Source of the DNA: Candidatus Parvarchaeota archaeon UBA573
Lineage (GTDB): Archaea; Nanobdellota; Nanobdellia; Parvarchaeales; Parvarchaeaceae
Direction of reading: 5' to 3'
DNA length: 64,000 nt
Assembly: GCA_002502045.1 (NCBI GenBank)
Contig: DAPE01000004.1
Coordinates: forward strand, 36,940 to 100,939
Shown here: positions 42,270 through 51,664 of the stretch, one piece after another
Position numbering within the stretch: position 1 is the first letter of the stretch
How the letters are laid out: each line of letters opens with the position of its first letter
The notes under the pieces: model-generated
What the model was told of the DNA's origin: nothing
Databases searched by the model: none
The model's input: the letters and a program-made list of their open reading frames with translations, nothing else
Position numbers and translations under genes: made by a program

Positions 42270-43157
42270 ATGGAAGAAAGCATTGAAGGAGCTAGGCTGC
42301 ATACCGCAGAGCACATGTTTGCAAGGGCCCTGCAAGAACAAGGATTAGACATACATGTAAGAAAAGCTGACACATACAGAGAAGATGATATCGGGAAGGT
42401 TTACATAAAAGAAATAATACCTTTTGAAAAAATAACTCTGGCTGAAAAGAGAGTAAATGAAAAAATTCTAGAAAATTTGGCTGTAAAAGAGGAAAATTTT
42501 GAAAATTTGGATGAAGCAACAAAAAATAACCCTAAATTAAGATTCAATGAAGACAGACTTGACAAAGAAAAAGAGGTCAGGGTCATATCTATAGGGGATT
42601 ATGACTTTTCAGCATGCAAACACCTGCATGTAAAACAAACCAAAGAGATTGTAATGTTTACTGTAAAACGAATATCTTATTTGGGAGGTGAAACTGAAAT
42701 AGAATTTTTAGCAGGGACTTATGCTTTAATGTTTTTGATGCAGATAAAAAACCAGGTGATTAACGCCGCAATGGAAAGGCATTTCATTCCTGAAAAAATC
42801 TTAGATTACATAAAGAATGAGAATGAAAGAACAAACGAACTAGAAAAGGAGGAAAAAGAAATTTTTTACAGGATTTTGGAAGAAAACCCGCAGGTTATAC
42901 TACTGAAGGAAGTAAAAATATCAAAATTTTATGGAGAGCTAAACTATTTCATAAAAAACAACCCAGAAAAATGCGTTAACATAACAAATGGGAAACAGAT
43001 AATAATCCTGAAAGGAAAAGACTGTACAAAGGACTTGCAATCATTCGGAGAAAAAATAAAGGGCTTGGGATTTGCTGGCAATGTAACAGATAATTCTATA
43101 AACGGGAAGATAGATGAAACAAAACTAAAAGAGGTTATGGATTTGTGGAAAGCTTAA
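42270..43157 (+). CDS. AlaX-type trans-editing protein
   Basis: Stand-alone homologue of the AlaRS/ThrRS editing domain that deacylates mischarged tRNA. Zinc/active-site motifs are HTAEHMFARAL (HxxxH) and SACKHLHVKQT (CxxxH), with VMFTVKRISYLGGETEIEF between them and the C-terminal part. Residues ~160-295 resemble the DHHA1-like C-terminal region of AlaRS, so this is the long form. Specificity (Ser or Gly on tRNA-Ala, or Ser on tRNA-Thr) cannot be told. It overlaps the UDG gene by 13 bases. Confidence 0.82.
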   Translation: MEESIEGARLHTAEHMFARALQEQGLDIHVRKADTYREDDIGKVYIKEIIPFEKITLAEKRVNEKILENLAVKEENFENLDEATKNNPKLRFNEDRLDKEKEVRVISIGDYDFSACKHLHVKQTKEIVMFTVKRISYLGGETEIEFLAGTYALMFLMQIKNQVINAAMERHFIPEKILDYIKNENERTNELEKEEKEIFYRILEENPQVILLKEVKISKFYGELNYFIKNNPEKCVNITNGKQIIILKGKDCTKDLQSFGEKIKGLGFAGNVTDNSINGKIDETKLKEVMDLWKA

Positions 43158-43714
43158 ATGATATCTCAAAAGAGATAGTAAAATGTACATTATGCGAGCT
43201 ATGTTTAAAAAGGACAAATGCGGTTCCTGGAGAGGGAAACGAAAAAGCTGACATTGTTGTAATAGGCGAAGCACCAGGCAAAAATGAAGATTTACAGGGG
43301 CGGCCGTTTATAGGCATGTCGGGAAAATTCCTCACAAAAAACCTGGAGAGCCTTAATATAAAAAGAGATTCGGTTTTTATAACAAACGCTGTAAAATGCC
43401 GTCCTCCTAACAATAGAAAACCAAAAAAAGAGGAGTTAGATAAATGCCGTTCTTATCTTGTAAGGCAACTTTCTAGTATAAACCCTAAATTAATACTTGC
43501 ATTGGGAACTTCCGCAGCAACTTCTTTAGGTATTGAATTCAAGCACTTAAGCGAAATAAAGGGCAAAGTTATTGATATCTCGTTAAATGGCAAAAAATTT
43601 AAGTGCCTTGTTACCTTCCATCCCTCTTTTCCAATGCGCTTTCCCTCGGCAAGAAAGGCCTTTCTAAGCGATCTCTCAATGGCCTTTAACTTATACAAAA
43701 ATTTATCTACATAG
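43145..43714 (+). CDS. Uracil-DNA glycosylase, family 4
   Basis: Fe-S type UDG, 189 residues, starting at GTG. Cluster ligands are Cys14 and Cys17 (KCTLCELC), the Cys in NAVKCRPPNN and the Cys in LDKCRSYL. Motif A is GEAPGKNEDLQGRPFIG and motif B TFHPSFPMR. It removes uracil arising from cytosine deamination. It is translationally coupled to the AlaX gene by overlap. Confidence 0.93.
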   Translation: MESLNDISKEIVKCTLCELCLKRTNAVPGEGNEKADIVVIGEAPGKNEDLQGRPFIGMSGKFLTKNLESLNIKRDSVFITNAVKCRPPNNRKPKKEELDKCRSYLVRQLSSINPKLILALGTSAATSLGIEFKHLSEIKGKVIDISLNGKKFKCLVTFHPSFPMRFPSARKAFLSDLSMAFNLYKNLST

Positions 43715-43757
43715 TAATAGTAAAGTATTTATATGAACTTACTTCATAGTATATAAC

Positions 43758-44771
43758 ATGAAAGTAGCTAAAGATAAGGATAAAAATATTAACACGGGAA
43801 AAAACAGTAAAACCAGTAATAAAGCCGAAGGCCAACCTTCACAGAACAACACTAGCAAGCAGACTTTAGATGACCTAATTAAAGAAAACGGCGATTATTA
43901 TAATGCATTAAACTCATTTGTAAAAACAATAAAACAATTTGAAACAAACCAGTATAACAATTTCTCTGATTTTGGGAGAAACTTTCTAGCAAGTTTTAAC
44001 GCATACTTAAATAATAGCGCAATAAAAGATGAAGAGAAGAAAAGGAACCATTCGTATATCGCTGCTTTGGAGGCAGGATTGAACAACGCTTCTGTAGAAA
44101 CTAGCAAGAAAAAGGAGTATATCCAAAGCACAATAAACCAGTTTACTCCTGCTTTGTCGGCTGAATATAACAAAATAAAAAGCACTTTAACCCCCGAGCA
44201 TTATCATAATATGGCGCAGAGATCTTTGAATGACCCTATGATAATGCTTAACCCTTTTACTAACAATTTAAAGCAGGAACTTAGCAAAAACAATGCATAT
44301 GGAAATAGCATAAAAACAAACGAGCTTTTAAAAGATATGGAAAATGACTTAAAAAATAATGAGTTTTCAAAGCTTGCAGACTACTTCCAAAGAATACCCT
44401 ACAACAGAGATGCTTATAAGAAACTAGATCTTAATGACCAACAGATAGATACTTTAATAAGCAGCATGGACAAGACATTCAGGGATATATCTGAAGATTT
44501 AAAGCAAGATGATAAAAAGAGATTGATGGGGACTATGGCAAGTATAATATCAAATGAAAACAATACCCAGTTTTCAGATTCGGATAAAAAGCATGCTGCA
44601 AATTCATTCAGCAATGCAAATCCAGATCCAATGACTGGCCTTTATCTTGCTTTGAACTCATCAAGAGGTGCAATCAACCCTGGGAGCAATGGAATGAACG
44701 CAGAAAACATTGCAAAAATGTTAGGAGTTAACCCTTATTCAGCTGGTCCTGATATGGGGTTAGGTTATTAG
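43758..44771 (+). CDS. Unknown Asn/Lys-rich protein (operon gene 1)
   Basis: Not recognised. 337 residues: a low-complexity N-terminal tail (NTGKNSKTSNKAEGQPSQNN), then a long helical region with many Asn and Lys, ending in a Gly/Pro/Asn-rich tail. There is no membrane segment or signal. It is first in a three-gene run (43758-46469) with no recognised members. A TATA-like stretch (~43727-43737) lies about 27 bases before the ATG. Confidence 0.6.
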   Translation: MKVAKDKDKNINTGKNSKTSNKAEGQPSQNNTSKQTLDDLIKENGDYYNALNSFVKTIKQFETNQYNNFSDFGRNFLASFNAYLNNSAIKDEEKKRNHSYIAALEAGLNNASVETSKKKEYIQSTINQFTPALSAEYNKIKSTLTPEHYHNMAQRSLNDPMIMLNPFTNNLKQELSKNNAYGNSIKTNELLKDMENDLKNNEFSKLADYFQRIPYNRDAYKKLDLNDQQIDTLISSMDKTFRDISEDLKQDDKKRLMGTMASIISNENNTQFSDSDKKHAANSFSNANPDPMTGLYLALNSSRGAINPGSNGMNAENIAKMLGVNPYSAGPDMGLGY

Positions 44772-44777
44772 GAGGTG
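44770..44777 (+). promoter_or_regulatory. Strong Shine-Dalgarno for operon gene 2
   Basis: The sequence aggaggtg overlaps the stop of gene 1 and sits five bases before the ATG at 44782. It is the strongest SD seen in the window. Confidence 0.75.
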
Positions 44778-44781
44778 TTTT

Positions 44782-45630
44782 ATGAAAGTTGTAGGATTTG
44801 TTTCTGGAGCAGGATACAAAGCAATAAATACGAACGGTTCTGACGCAATAGCTAAAAGCTTTAATTACACCGAATGGAATGACACTAGAAAATACAACTT
44901 GCAGAATTTCACTGGTTCATTGCAAAGGGAAATGGGCACTGGTAATATTGCTGATTTAATGGCTTATAATGAAATTGCAAAAGTACAAGTGGCTTCAGAA
45001 ATGCCAGGTGCAAAAGTTGTAGGTTTAGAAGACAAACTTTCTGAGATAAGAAGATTAAATCAATTGGAGCAATCTGGTTTAGAACCGCACAAGAACCTTG
45101 GCCCATTCAAGCTTTTAAGATATGAGATTGTAAATGCCGGTGCATTGAAAACATACGATGCAACAGGCAATATAAAAACACAAAAAATGTTCAGACTAAA
45201 GCTAGAATATGGTTACAGGCTTATAGATAGAAAAAGGGCTTACCACCAAAACATGCATGACCTGGCTTTGCAAGTACTGCAGAACTCTGCAAACAAAAGG
45301 ATCCACTTTGGTAATTTGGATAGAAGATGGTTTAATGACAGGGTTTATGCTGATGACCTACAGGTAGAATTCTTTTCTCCTTATAGATGGGGAGGAAGCT
45401 ATGATTACAGAAAGACTAACCTGAGAGATAATAGCGTTTTATACAGACACGGACTGGCTTACAAAACAATGGAGGCAATTTTTGGAGGAACAGTAAAAGG
45501 GCTTTTAGTTGGGCCGAGAATAAGTGTAGTGTCAACAAAGCCAATGCCTGAAGAGAGAGTAAAGGACTTAATGAGCATACTTGACCTTAAAGGAGCATAC
45601 TCTATTGAAAAGCAGGAGGAGAACAATTAA
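44782..45630 (+). CDS. Unknown protein (operon gene 2)
   Basis: Not recognised. 282 residues of soluble alpha/beta protein beginning with a strand and Gly turn (MKVVGFVSGAGYKAINTNG). It is rich in Tyr, Arg and aromatic residues in the middle (YRLIDRKRAYHQNMHDLALQ; DRRWFNDRVYADDLQVEFFS), which may point to an RNA- or DNA-binding surface. The SD at 44770-44777 decides the start. It is two bases upstream of gene 3. Confidence 0.6.
   Translation: MKVVGFVSGAGYKAINTNGSDAIAKSFNYTEWNDTRKYNLQNFTGSLQREMGTGNIADLMAYNEIAKVQVASEMPGAKVVGLEDKLSEIRRLNQLEQSGLEPHKNLGPFKLLRYEIVNAGALKTYDATGNIKTQKMFRLKLEYGYRLIDRKRAYHQNMHDLALQVLQNSANKRIHFGNLDRRWFNDRVYADDLQVEFFSPYRWGGSYDYRKTNLRDNSVLYRHGLAYKTMEAIFGGTVKGLLVGPRISVVSTKPMPEERVKDLMSILDLKGAYSIEKQEENN
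45614..45620 (+). promoter_or_regulatory. Shine-Dalgarno for operon gene 3
   Basis: The sequence aggagga lies 12 bases before the ATG at 45633, inside the 3' end of gene 2. The spacing is slightly long. Confidence 0.55.
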
Positions 45631-45632
45631 AT

Positions 45633-46469
45633 ATGGCAAAAGGAAATAACCTTGAGAAATTAATATCTGAAAGATTAATCTCTGAGGGCTCAAGCGCCGT
45701 TTACTTTAGCCTTAATCCGGCTGTAACAAGCAATGAGCTGTGGACAAGAGAGAATGGGCTAGAAAAAAGCATAAGCACAAATAAACCTGGAGAGGCCGTT
45801 ACATTAATTGGCAGGGCGGAAGGAGAAAAAGGTAAGGAATCCTACTTCCTTCACAGTGTTTATGAAATCATACCATTTTCTTCAAAGCCAAAAGTTAGGA
45901 AGGAAGAAGATAAAGACACCTTCAAAAAAGTGTATGAAAGCATGATACCAGGTGTAGCTTATATTAATCCCCTATCTATAGGTATAAACAATGAAGACTT
46001 CAATAACCTAGACAAAGAGACTGGGCCTGTAAAAAGAGGCAACAAGGAATTTCTTGGTGTTGTGAATTTGGATTATTTAGTTGGTTTGAAGAAAGGAAAG
46101 ATAAACGCTTACTTTAGAAATGGTGCATACTTAATAAGAAACCCTTCAAAAGAAAATAAGCCAACTAGTAATTATAAGATACTGGATAACATAGGCCAGG
46201 GTGCGGGTATAATCTCCTCAAAAATAACGAATAAAATAGCAGATGCATATGGCTTTCCAAGGCCTAAGCCAGGGGACATAGTAGTCGGAGTAGGTTACTT
46301 TGAAGATACAATAATTAATTCAAAAATGGAAGAAAAGCAACCCTATGCGTTTTCAATGGTCGTATCTGCAATTGGAGACAGAGTGCAAGTTCCGCCTGAC
46401 GTAATAGACAGCTTATACATAGAGGTTATTCTAGGTGTAGAGAATAAATTAGGAAAGAAACTTGTCTAA
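45633..46469 (+). CDS. Unknown protein (operon gene 3)
   Basis: Not recognised. 278 residues, predicted soluble, beta-rich in the first half (SSAVYFSLNPAVTSNELW; YFLHSVYEIIPFSSKP) and in a C-terminal part with FSMVVSAIGDRVQVPPDVID. There are no membrane helices and no catalytic motif I can name. The sequence style is like gene 2, and the three genes probably act in one complex. Confidence 0.6.
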   Translation: MAKGNNLEKLISERLISEGSSAVYFSLNPAVTSNELWTRENGLEKSISTNKPGEAVTLIGRAEGEKGKESYFLHSVYEIIPFSSKPKVRKEEDKDTFKKVYESMIPGVAYINPLSIGINNEDFNNLDKETGPVKRGNKEFLGVVNLDYLVGLKKGKINAYFRNGAYLIRNPSKENKPTSNYKILDNIGQGAGIISSKITNKIADAYGFPRPKPGDIVVGVGYFEDTIINSKMEEKQPYAFSMVVSAIGDRVQVPPDVIDSLYIEVILGVENKLGKKLV

Positions 46470-46596
46470 ACGCTTAAAACCGTATATCCAATAATTAATT
46501 TATAGACTATTATAAGACTACAAAACAACAAACACAATCTTTCAAAATAAGCACCTTCTTTTATAATTATTTTAGGTTTATTTTACTACAGCCTTG

Positions 46597-48372
46597 TCAC
46601 TGCTCAACTCTTTTCATCTTATAGTCTTCTAAAAGCCTTTTGTCTTCTATTTTAGTAGGCGAACCATCAATAGGGGATTCAAAGCTCTTAGTCTTTGGAA
46701 ACAGTATAAAATCCCTTATACTCTGCTTTTCCTTCAGGATAGTAACAAAACGATCAAGGCCTATTGCAAAGCCAATATCTTCCGGAGCTCCAAACTTAAG
46801 TGCGTTTATGAGAAAACCAAAAGTATTCAAGGCTTCCTCTTCCTGCATTCCTATCATATTAAGTATTTTAAGCTGCAAATCTGCATTGTTTATTCTAACC
46901 GCCCCTCCTCCGATTTCATTTCCATTCAACACAAGATCAAACTGCCTGCCCCTTACTTTTTCAGGTTCTTTTTCTAACAATTTTATATCATCTGTAAATG
47001 GAGCTGTGAATGGATTGTGTGATGGATTTAGTTTTTTAGTTATACTGTCAACTTCAAACAATGGGAAGTCAACTACCCAAAGAAAAGAAAACTTGCTGCT
47101 GAATTTTCCTATCTTATCCCCTATTACCTTCCTTACCTTGCCTAATGCCTGTAAAAGAAGCATTTCATCCAAGTCAGCTCCAAATATTATTATATCCCCG
47201 TCTTTTGCCTTAAGAGCCGCAATTATCTCATTCTCTACATTTGACAGCGAACCTGCAATTGCCTCTGGTATGGATTTCAATTTTCCATTTTCAACAAAGA
47301 GCCATGTAAGGCCTTTTAACCCGTTTCCCTTTGCAATTTCTATCACATTAAGCATGAAATCTTTTGTTATTCTTTCAGATTTCCCATAGTCTGCTTGAAA
47401 TGAAGCTGCCTTTACTTTACCTCCGCTTTCCAGGACTCTTTTTATAATATTATAACTACTTTTTTTCATTGACTCTGTGATATCGATTATCTCATAGTCG
47501 TATCTTAGATCTGGCTTATCGCTGCCGTATCTTTTTATGGCTTCTCCATACTGCAATCTCTTAAAAGGTAATTTTATGTCCTCATTCATTATTGATTTTA
47601 GTATCTTTTCTATAAGGCTCTCTATCAAAGACATAATATAGCTTTCATCTTTAAATGAAACTTCCAAATCAAGCTGAGTAAACTCTGGTTGCCTGTCCTC
47701 TCTTTGATCTTCGTCGCGAAATGCCCTTGCTACCTGAAAATACTTATCCAAACCTGCTATCATTAAAAGCTGTTTATATATCTGCGGAGACTGCGGCAGA
47801 GAATAAAACGTTCCCTTTTTAATCCTAGAAGGCACTATAAACGGCCTCGCGCCAGTCTCATAAGTATCCTTTACCAAAGTAGGAGTTTCTAGCTCAAGAA
47901 AGCCATTGTCCCAGAAAAACTGCCTTGCTAATTTAGTAACCTTGTCCCTAAAAACTATATTACTTATCATCTCTGTTCTTCTTAGATCTAGATATCTGTA
48001 TTTTAACCTTAAGTCTTCTGCCGCAAGGAACTTGCCTTTTTCATCGGTTATTTCAAATGGCGGAGTTTCTGCTTTGTTTATTATAATCAAGTCTTCAACT
48101 ATTACTTCGAACTTCCCTGTAGGATTTTGTTCATCGATAGTTTCTTTGTCTCTCTCTTTGACTAAACCCTTTATTCTTATAACGTATTCCCTTCCAAGGG
48201 TCTTTGCCTGCTCTAAAAGATCGCCGTCAAAAACTGCCTGTGCTATTCCAGTTCTATCTGCTAAATCAACGAAGAGTTTTCCACCATGGTCTCTAATGTA
48301 TCTGCACCACCCGTTCAAAGTGACCTCTTTATCGACTAATTCTGCAGACAAATCACCGCAATATGCATCCAT
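46597..48372 (-). CDS. aspS2: Aspartyl-tRNA synthetase, bacterial type
   Basis: 591 residues with the bacterial layout: OB fold (TLNGWCRYIRDHGGKLF), core with ETPTLVKDTYETGARPF, bacterial motif 2 FRDEDQREDRQPEFTQLDLE, a GAD insertion (~residues 285-410), HNPFTAPFTDD, motif 3 IGFAIGLDRFV and the C-terminal RDFILFPKTKS. The His in RDHGG is at the site that, as I recall, marks non-discriminating bacterial AspRS (Leu in the E. coli enzyme). It is last in the gatC-gatA-gatB-aspS operon, five bases from gatB, fitting a supplier of Asp-tRNA-Asn for the amidotransferase. Likely acquired from bacteria. Confidence 0.93.
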   Translation of the reverse strand: MDAYCGDLSAELVDKEVTLNGWCRYIRDHGGKLFVDLADRTGIAQAVFDGDLLEQAKTLGREYVIRIKGLVKERDKETIDEQNPTGKFEVIVEDLIIINKAETPPFEITDEKGKFLAAEDLRLKYRYLDLRRTEMISNIVFRDKVTKLARQFFWDNGFLELETPTLVKDTYETGARPFIVPSRIKKGTFYSLPQSPQIYKQLLMIAGLDKYFQVARAFRDEDQREDRQPEFTQLDLEVSFKDESYIMSLIESLIEKILKSIMNEDIKLPFKRLQYGEAIKRYGSDKPDLRYDYEIIDITESMKKSSYNIIKRVLESGGKVKAASFQADYGKSERITKDFMLNVIEIAKGNGLKGLTWLFVENGKLKSIPEAIAGSLSNVENEIIAALKAKDGDIIIFGADLDEMLLLQALGKVRKVIGDKIGKFSSKFSFLWVVDFPLFEVDSITKKLNPSHNPFTAPFTDDIKLLEKEPEKVRGRQFDLVLNGNEIGGGAVRINNADLQLKILNMIGMQEEEALNTFGFLINALKFGAPEDIGFAIGLDRFVTILKEKQSIRDFILFPKTKSFESPIDGSPTKIEDKRLLEDYKMKRVEQ

Positions 48373-48376
48373 ATCC

Positions 48377-49663
48377 TTAGTTATTTAGCATGCTTTTTAT
48401 TACTTTCTTTATAAAATCTGCAGCTTCCTTCCCGCTAACATGATATTTTTCCTTTACTTTCCCTATCATAAAACCCATTGCCTTTCCATCATTAATTCCT
48501 CTATCAAGTAAGCTCTTATCTAAAGAAAGCATCTCCTTTATACCTGCCTCAATTTCCTCTTCATCTGCCTTTTCTTCATATTTGCTTGTCCTGCCAAGAA
48601 GCTGCAGAAACCCATCCTTCTCAAGCGAGCTTATATCCTGCTTAATCATCTTCTTAAAATCTTCCTCAGAGTAATCATCTATACCAAAAGATGCGAGCTT
48701 CTCTATTAAAGAAACGCCTTTTTTGAATTCATCTTTACTTAGACCGATTAGCAGCGAAAGATTTTTCTTATTAAAGAGTATCAATTCCCTTATTGTTTTT
48801 TCGTTATACTCCTGCTTGTATGCAAGTTCCTTTGCTACGCTGCTTGCTATTACTGCTTTTTGTATTGATAATTTAGTAGTGTCATAAAACGTTAAATCAG
48901 GCTCAAAAGTGAAGCCGTATTCTTCTTCCGTTTCCTTTTCCCTTGAAGAAACAGTTTCGTCTGTATCCTCCTTGTAAGACCTTGTTTCGGCGTTTATTTC
49001 CTTACCCTCTTGTATAAGGGAGGACTGCCGTCTTATCTCATATTCTGCTGCGGCAATTAAATTTCTAACTCCAGTAACGTTTTTTATCTCTACTCTCTTT
49101 TCTGCCAATGATATGTTTAGGTCTGTCTTTAGTTCCTGGTTTATGTTAACCCCTTGATAGTACAGTATGCTTCTTAATTCCTCTATGAAACCCTTAAGCT
49201 CATCTAGGCTTGTTATATCTGGCTCTGTAACTATTTCATTTAAAGGCACTCCTGACCTGTTAAAATCTATTAAAGAGTAATCCTTTTCGCGTATTATCCT
49301 TGCTGGGTCTTCTTCTATCTGAACCCTTCTTATTCCTATCCTTTTACCGTTTAAATTTACATAGCCTTTAATTCCTACTGCGCCGTCTAACTGCGTTATC
49401 TGGTATCCTTTTGGTAGATCGGGGTAAAAATAGACTTTCCTAACAAACCATGTTTTTTCATTTATTTCACAGTTCAAAGCCTTTGCTATACTTGTTGATA
49501 TCTCCAAGGCCTTTTGATTTAAAACAGGTTTAGCGCCTGGTAAACCTAAACATACTGGGCATACGTTTGAATTAGGCTCTTCCTGATTTTCATAAGCTAA
49601 ATCCGAACAGAATAACTTTGTTTTCGTAGGCAACGCAACATGCACTTCCAGCCCAATTTTCAT
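48377..49663 (-). CDS. gatB: Asp/Glu-tRNA amidotransferase subunit B
   Basis: The tRNA-binding subunit that activates the mischarged aminoacyl group by phosphorylation. MKIGLEVHVALPTKTKLFC is the family start, with the zinc-site CPVCLGLPGAKPVLN, DLPKGYQITQ, RIGIRRVQIEEDPAR and FNRSGVPLNEIVTEPD. The C-terminal YqeY-like tail (KAMGFMIGKVKEKYHVSGKE) is present. 428 residues, slightly short. It overlaps gatA by one base. Confidence 0.95.
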   Translation of the reverse strand: MKIGLEVHVALPTKTKLFCSDLAYENQEEPNSNVCPVCLGLPGAKPVLNQKALEISTSIAKALNCEINEKTWFVRKVYFYPDLPKGYQITQLDGAVGIKGYVNLNGKRIGIRRVQIEEDPARIIREKDYSLIDFNRSGVPLNEIVTEPDITSLDELKGFIEELRSILYYQGVNINQELKTDLNISLAEKRVEIKNVTGVRNLIAAAEYEIRRQSSLIQEGKEINAETRSYKEDTDETVSSREKETEEEYGFTFEPDLTFYDTTKLSIQKAVIASSVAKELAYKQEYNEKTIRELILFNKKNLSLLIGLSKDEFKKGVSLIEKLASFGIDDYSEEDFKKMIKQDISSLEKDGFLQLLGRTSKYEEKADEEEIEAGIKEMLSLDKSLLDRGINDGKAMGFMIGKVKEKYHVSGKEAADFIKKVIKSMLNN

Positions 49664-50991
49664 CAGCTTACCTCCTCCTTAAACTTGTACTGGAAATCAT
49701 TTTCCCATTCTGATAAAAAATCTAAAAGAGAATAGTCATTAAAATGATCTGTTATTACCTGAGCACCAAGAGGCATCCCTTTTTCATAAAAATACGGAAA
49801 GGACAGGTGTGGAAAACCACACAAATTTGGCGGCACGGTAAGCATGTCCATTGAATACGCTTCTACAGGGCTTATGTCTTTTACTTCGCTTATTTTTGGT
49901 GTAAATATGGGCATAGTTGGCATTATAATAAACCCATCTTTAAGAATTTTATCCATCCTTCCTATTATTGCATGTCTGATGGCAAGCGCCTTCTCATAGT
50001 ATTTCTGCTTTATGCTTTTGCTCCTTATGAATGTCCCAAGTATAACCCTTCTTTTTGCTTCTTTCCCAAACTGCTTCCTGGCAGACATAAAAAATTCATT
50101 GTAATTCAATGAGAAGTCTTTGACTTTGAAGCCGTATTTGAATCCCTGGTATTTTGCAAGATTTGTTGAAGCCTCAGACATTGATAATATATAGTAAGCA
50201 GGAACTGAATACTCCAGATAATCCATCTTTACATGCTCAATCTTATAGCCTTTTGCGGATAATTTAACTAGCAAATCTTCAAACCTGTCCTTTATTCCTT
50301 CATTAATCCCGGCCATTAGATTATCAATCACGTATAACTTGTTTGGTTTTTTATTAGATATTGCAGTTGAAAGGGAAGTGGTGTCATTTGGATCACTGCC
50401 AATTGTACTTTCCATTACTTCTCTTATGTTATCCGCACTTTTCCCCATGAAGCCTATTTTATCCAGAGAACTTGCATAGTCTATCAAGCCATACCTTGAT
50501 ATTACACCATAAGTTGGCGTTAAACCTGCCACTCCGCAGAAGGAAGCAGGAGCAGATATTGAACCGCCTGTTGACTCTGCAATTGAAACATGTTCTTTTA
50601 TTAAAGCCGTTGCTATTGCACTGCCAGAACTGGAACCTCCCGCAACATATTCTTCATTAAATGGGTTCTTTGCAGGGTTCTCTGAATTCAAACCAAAACT
50701 TCCAAACCCGAATTCGTCCATGTTTGTTTTGCCTATTACTGAAAATCCGGCCTTTTCCAGCCTTTCAATCGCCGTAGCATTGAATCCTGGTGTATAACCC
50801 TGTAATATCTTAGAAGAAGCCGTTGCCGGCATTCCCTTGACGCAAATATTATCTTTTACGCTTATTATCTTTCCATTTTTTTCTTTTTCATCTATAAAAT
50901 TAAATGCATTTAGCTTTTCGTTTGCCTGCTTAAGCCGCGAAATAAAACCTTTGTATTCATCGTCTTTCAAACTAAGGAACTTGCCAGTCAT
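49663..50991 (-). CDS. gatA: Asp/Glu-tRNA amidotransferase subunit A
   Basis: Amidase subunit releasing ammonia from Gln or Asn. The Ser-cisSer-Lys triad is visible: Lys in GKIISVKDNICVKG, cis-Ser in YVAGGSSSGSA, and nucleophile Ser in STGGSISAPASFCGV. A DEFGFGSFGLNSENP motif lies between. 442 residues, normal to slightly short. It overlaps gatC by four bases and gatB by one, so subunit stoichiometry is translationally coupled. Confidence 0.95.
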   Translation of the reverse strand: MTGKFLSLKDDEYKGFISRLKQANEKLNAFNFIDEKEKNGKIISVKDNICVKGMPATASSKILQGYTPGFNATAIERLEKAGFSVIGKTNMDEFGFGSFGLNSENPAKNPFNEEYVAGGSSSGSAIATALIKEHVSIAESTGGSISAPASFCGVAGLTPTYGVISRYGLIDYASSLDKIGFMGKSADNIREVMESTIGSDPNDTTSLSTAISNKKPNKLYVIDNLMAGINEGIKDRFEDLLVKLSAKGYKIEHVKMDYLEYSVPAYYILSMSEASTNLAKYQGFKYGFKVKDFSLNYNEFFMSARKQFGKEAKRRVILGTFIRSKSIKQKYYEKALAIRHAIIGRMDKILKDGFIIMPTMPIFTPKISEVKDISPVEAYSMDMLTVPPNLCGFPHLSFPYFYEKGMPLGAQVITDHFNDYSLLDFLSEWENDFQYKFKEEVS

Positions 50992-51260
50992 ATTTTCGGC
51001 CCCAAAAAATAAAATCTGTAATTTTCCCCATTGTAAAATACATTCTCGATTTCATTCTTATTTTCATTGCTGTCATCTCTAAGTTTCTCAGGAATTTCAA
51101 CTGAGTGAAACGCAAGCTCTTCATCGTTTAAAGAAACGTCTTCAAGTTTGTCAAAAAACCTCAAGATATCGTTTATATCCTTCTCTATATAAGCCGATTC
51201 TTCTTCGTCTAAGTCTATTCTAGCAGTCTTTAACAACCTGTTAAATTCATCTTTTTCCAT
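50988..51260 (-). CDS. gatC: Asp/Glu-tRNA amidotransferase subunit C
   Basis: The small stabilising subunit that wraps GatA and GatB. The 90-residue product has the family pattern FNRLLKTARIDLDEEESAYI, then DINDILRFFDKLEDVSL, and a C-terminal strand. It is the first gene of the operon gatC-gatA-gatB-aspS. Confidence 0.9.
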   Translation of the reverse strand: MEKDEFNRLLKTARIDLDEEESAYIEKDINDILRFFDKLEDVSLNDEELAFHSVEIPEKLRDDSNENKNEIENVFYNGENYRFYFLGPKI

Positions 51261-51318
51261 GGTTAAGATACAATACTATAATCTACAATATTAAATAAAA
51301 CAAACTGTATAAAAGATA

Positions 51319-51624
51319 ATGAAAACGCTTGTTATAAAAATACATTTTGAGATGGATAGAAACACAAAAAAGGAAAGCGCATCGCTTCATAAAATCTATA
51401 AGTGGGCCGATGAAATTTTCAAATCTGGTTATACAATTTACAAGACAAAAGGAGTGTGGAATGGAAAAGCTACTGACAGCTTCACAATAGAAAGATACGA
51501 AAAGAACCTTAAATTAGCGGAAGACAAAAATTTTATTAAGAAATTAAAAAGACTGAAAGAGGAACTTAAACAGGAAGAGATAATAATAACTAAGTTTATC
51601 GCGGATATGGACATAATCAAATAA
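51319..51624 (+). CDS. Unknown 101-residue basic protein
   Basis: Not recognised. It begins with a strand (KTLVIKIHFEM), followed by helices rich in Lys and Glu (KNLKLAEDKNFIKKLKRLKE) and a final strand (IIITKFIADMDII). It has no membrane segment. Its 58-base spacer from gatC is divergent, and it is 40 bases upstream of the flippase-like gene, possibly the first gene of that operon. Confidence 0.5.
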   Translation: MKTLVIKIHFEMDRNTKKESASLHKIYKWADEIFKSGYTIYKTKGVWNGKATDSFTIERYEKNLKLAEDKNFIKKLKRLKEELKQEEIIITKFIADMDIIK

Positions 51625-51664
51625 GTTATGTTAGCTATTTTAACGACAATTTTCTATTAAACTA

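Noticed and set aside
46640-47389. 249-residue ORF antisense to the bacterial aspS
   Set aside because: It is Ser/Phe-rich, typical of antisense frames in AT-rich genes. The AspRS on the other strand is intact and fully conserved.
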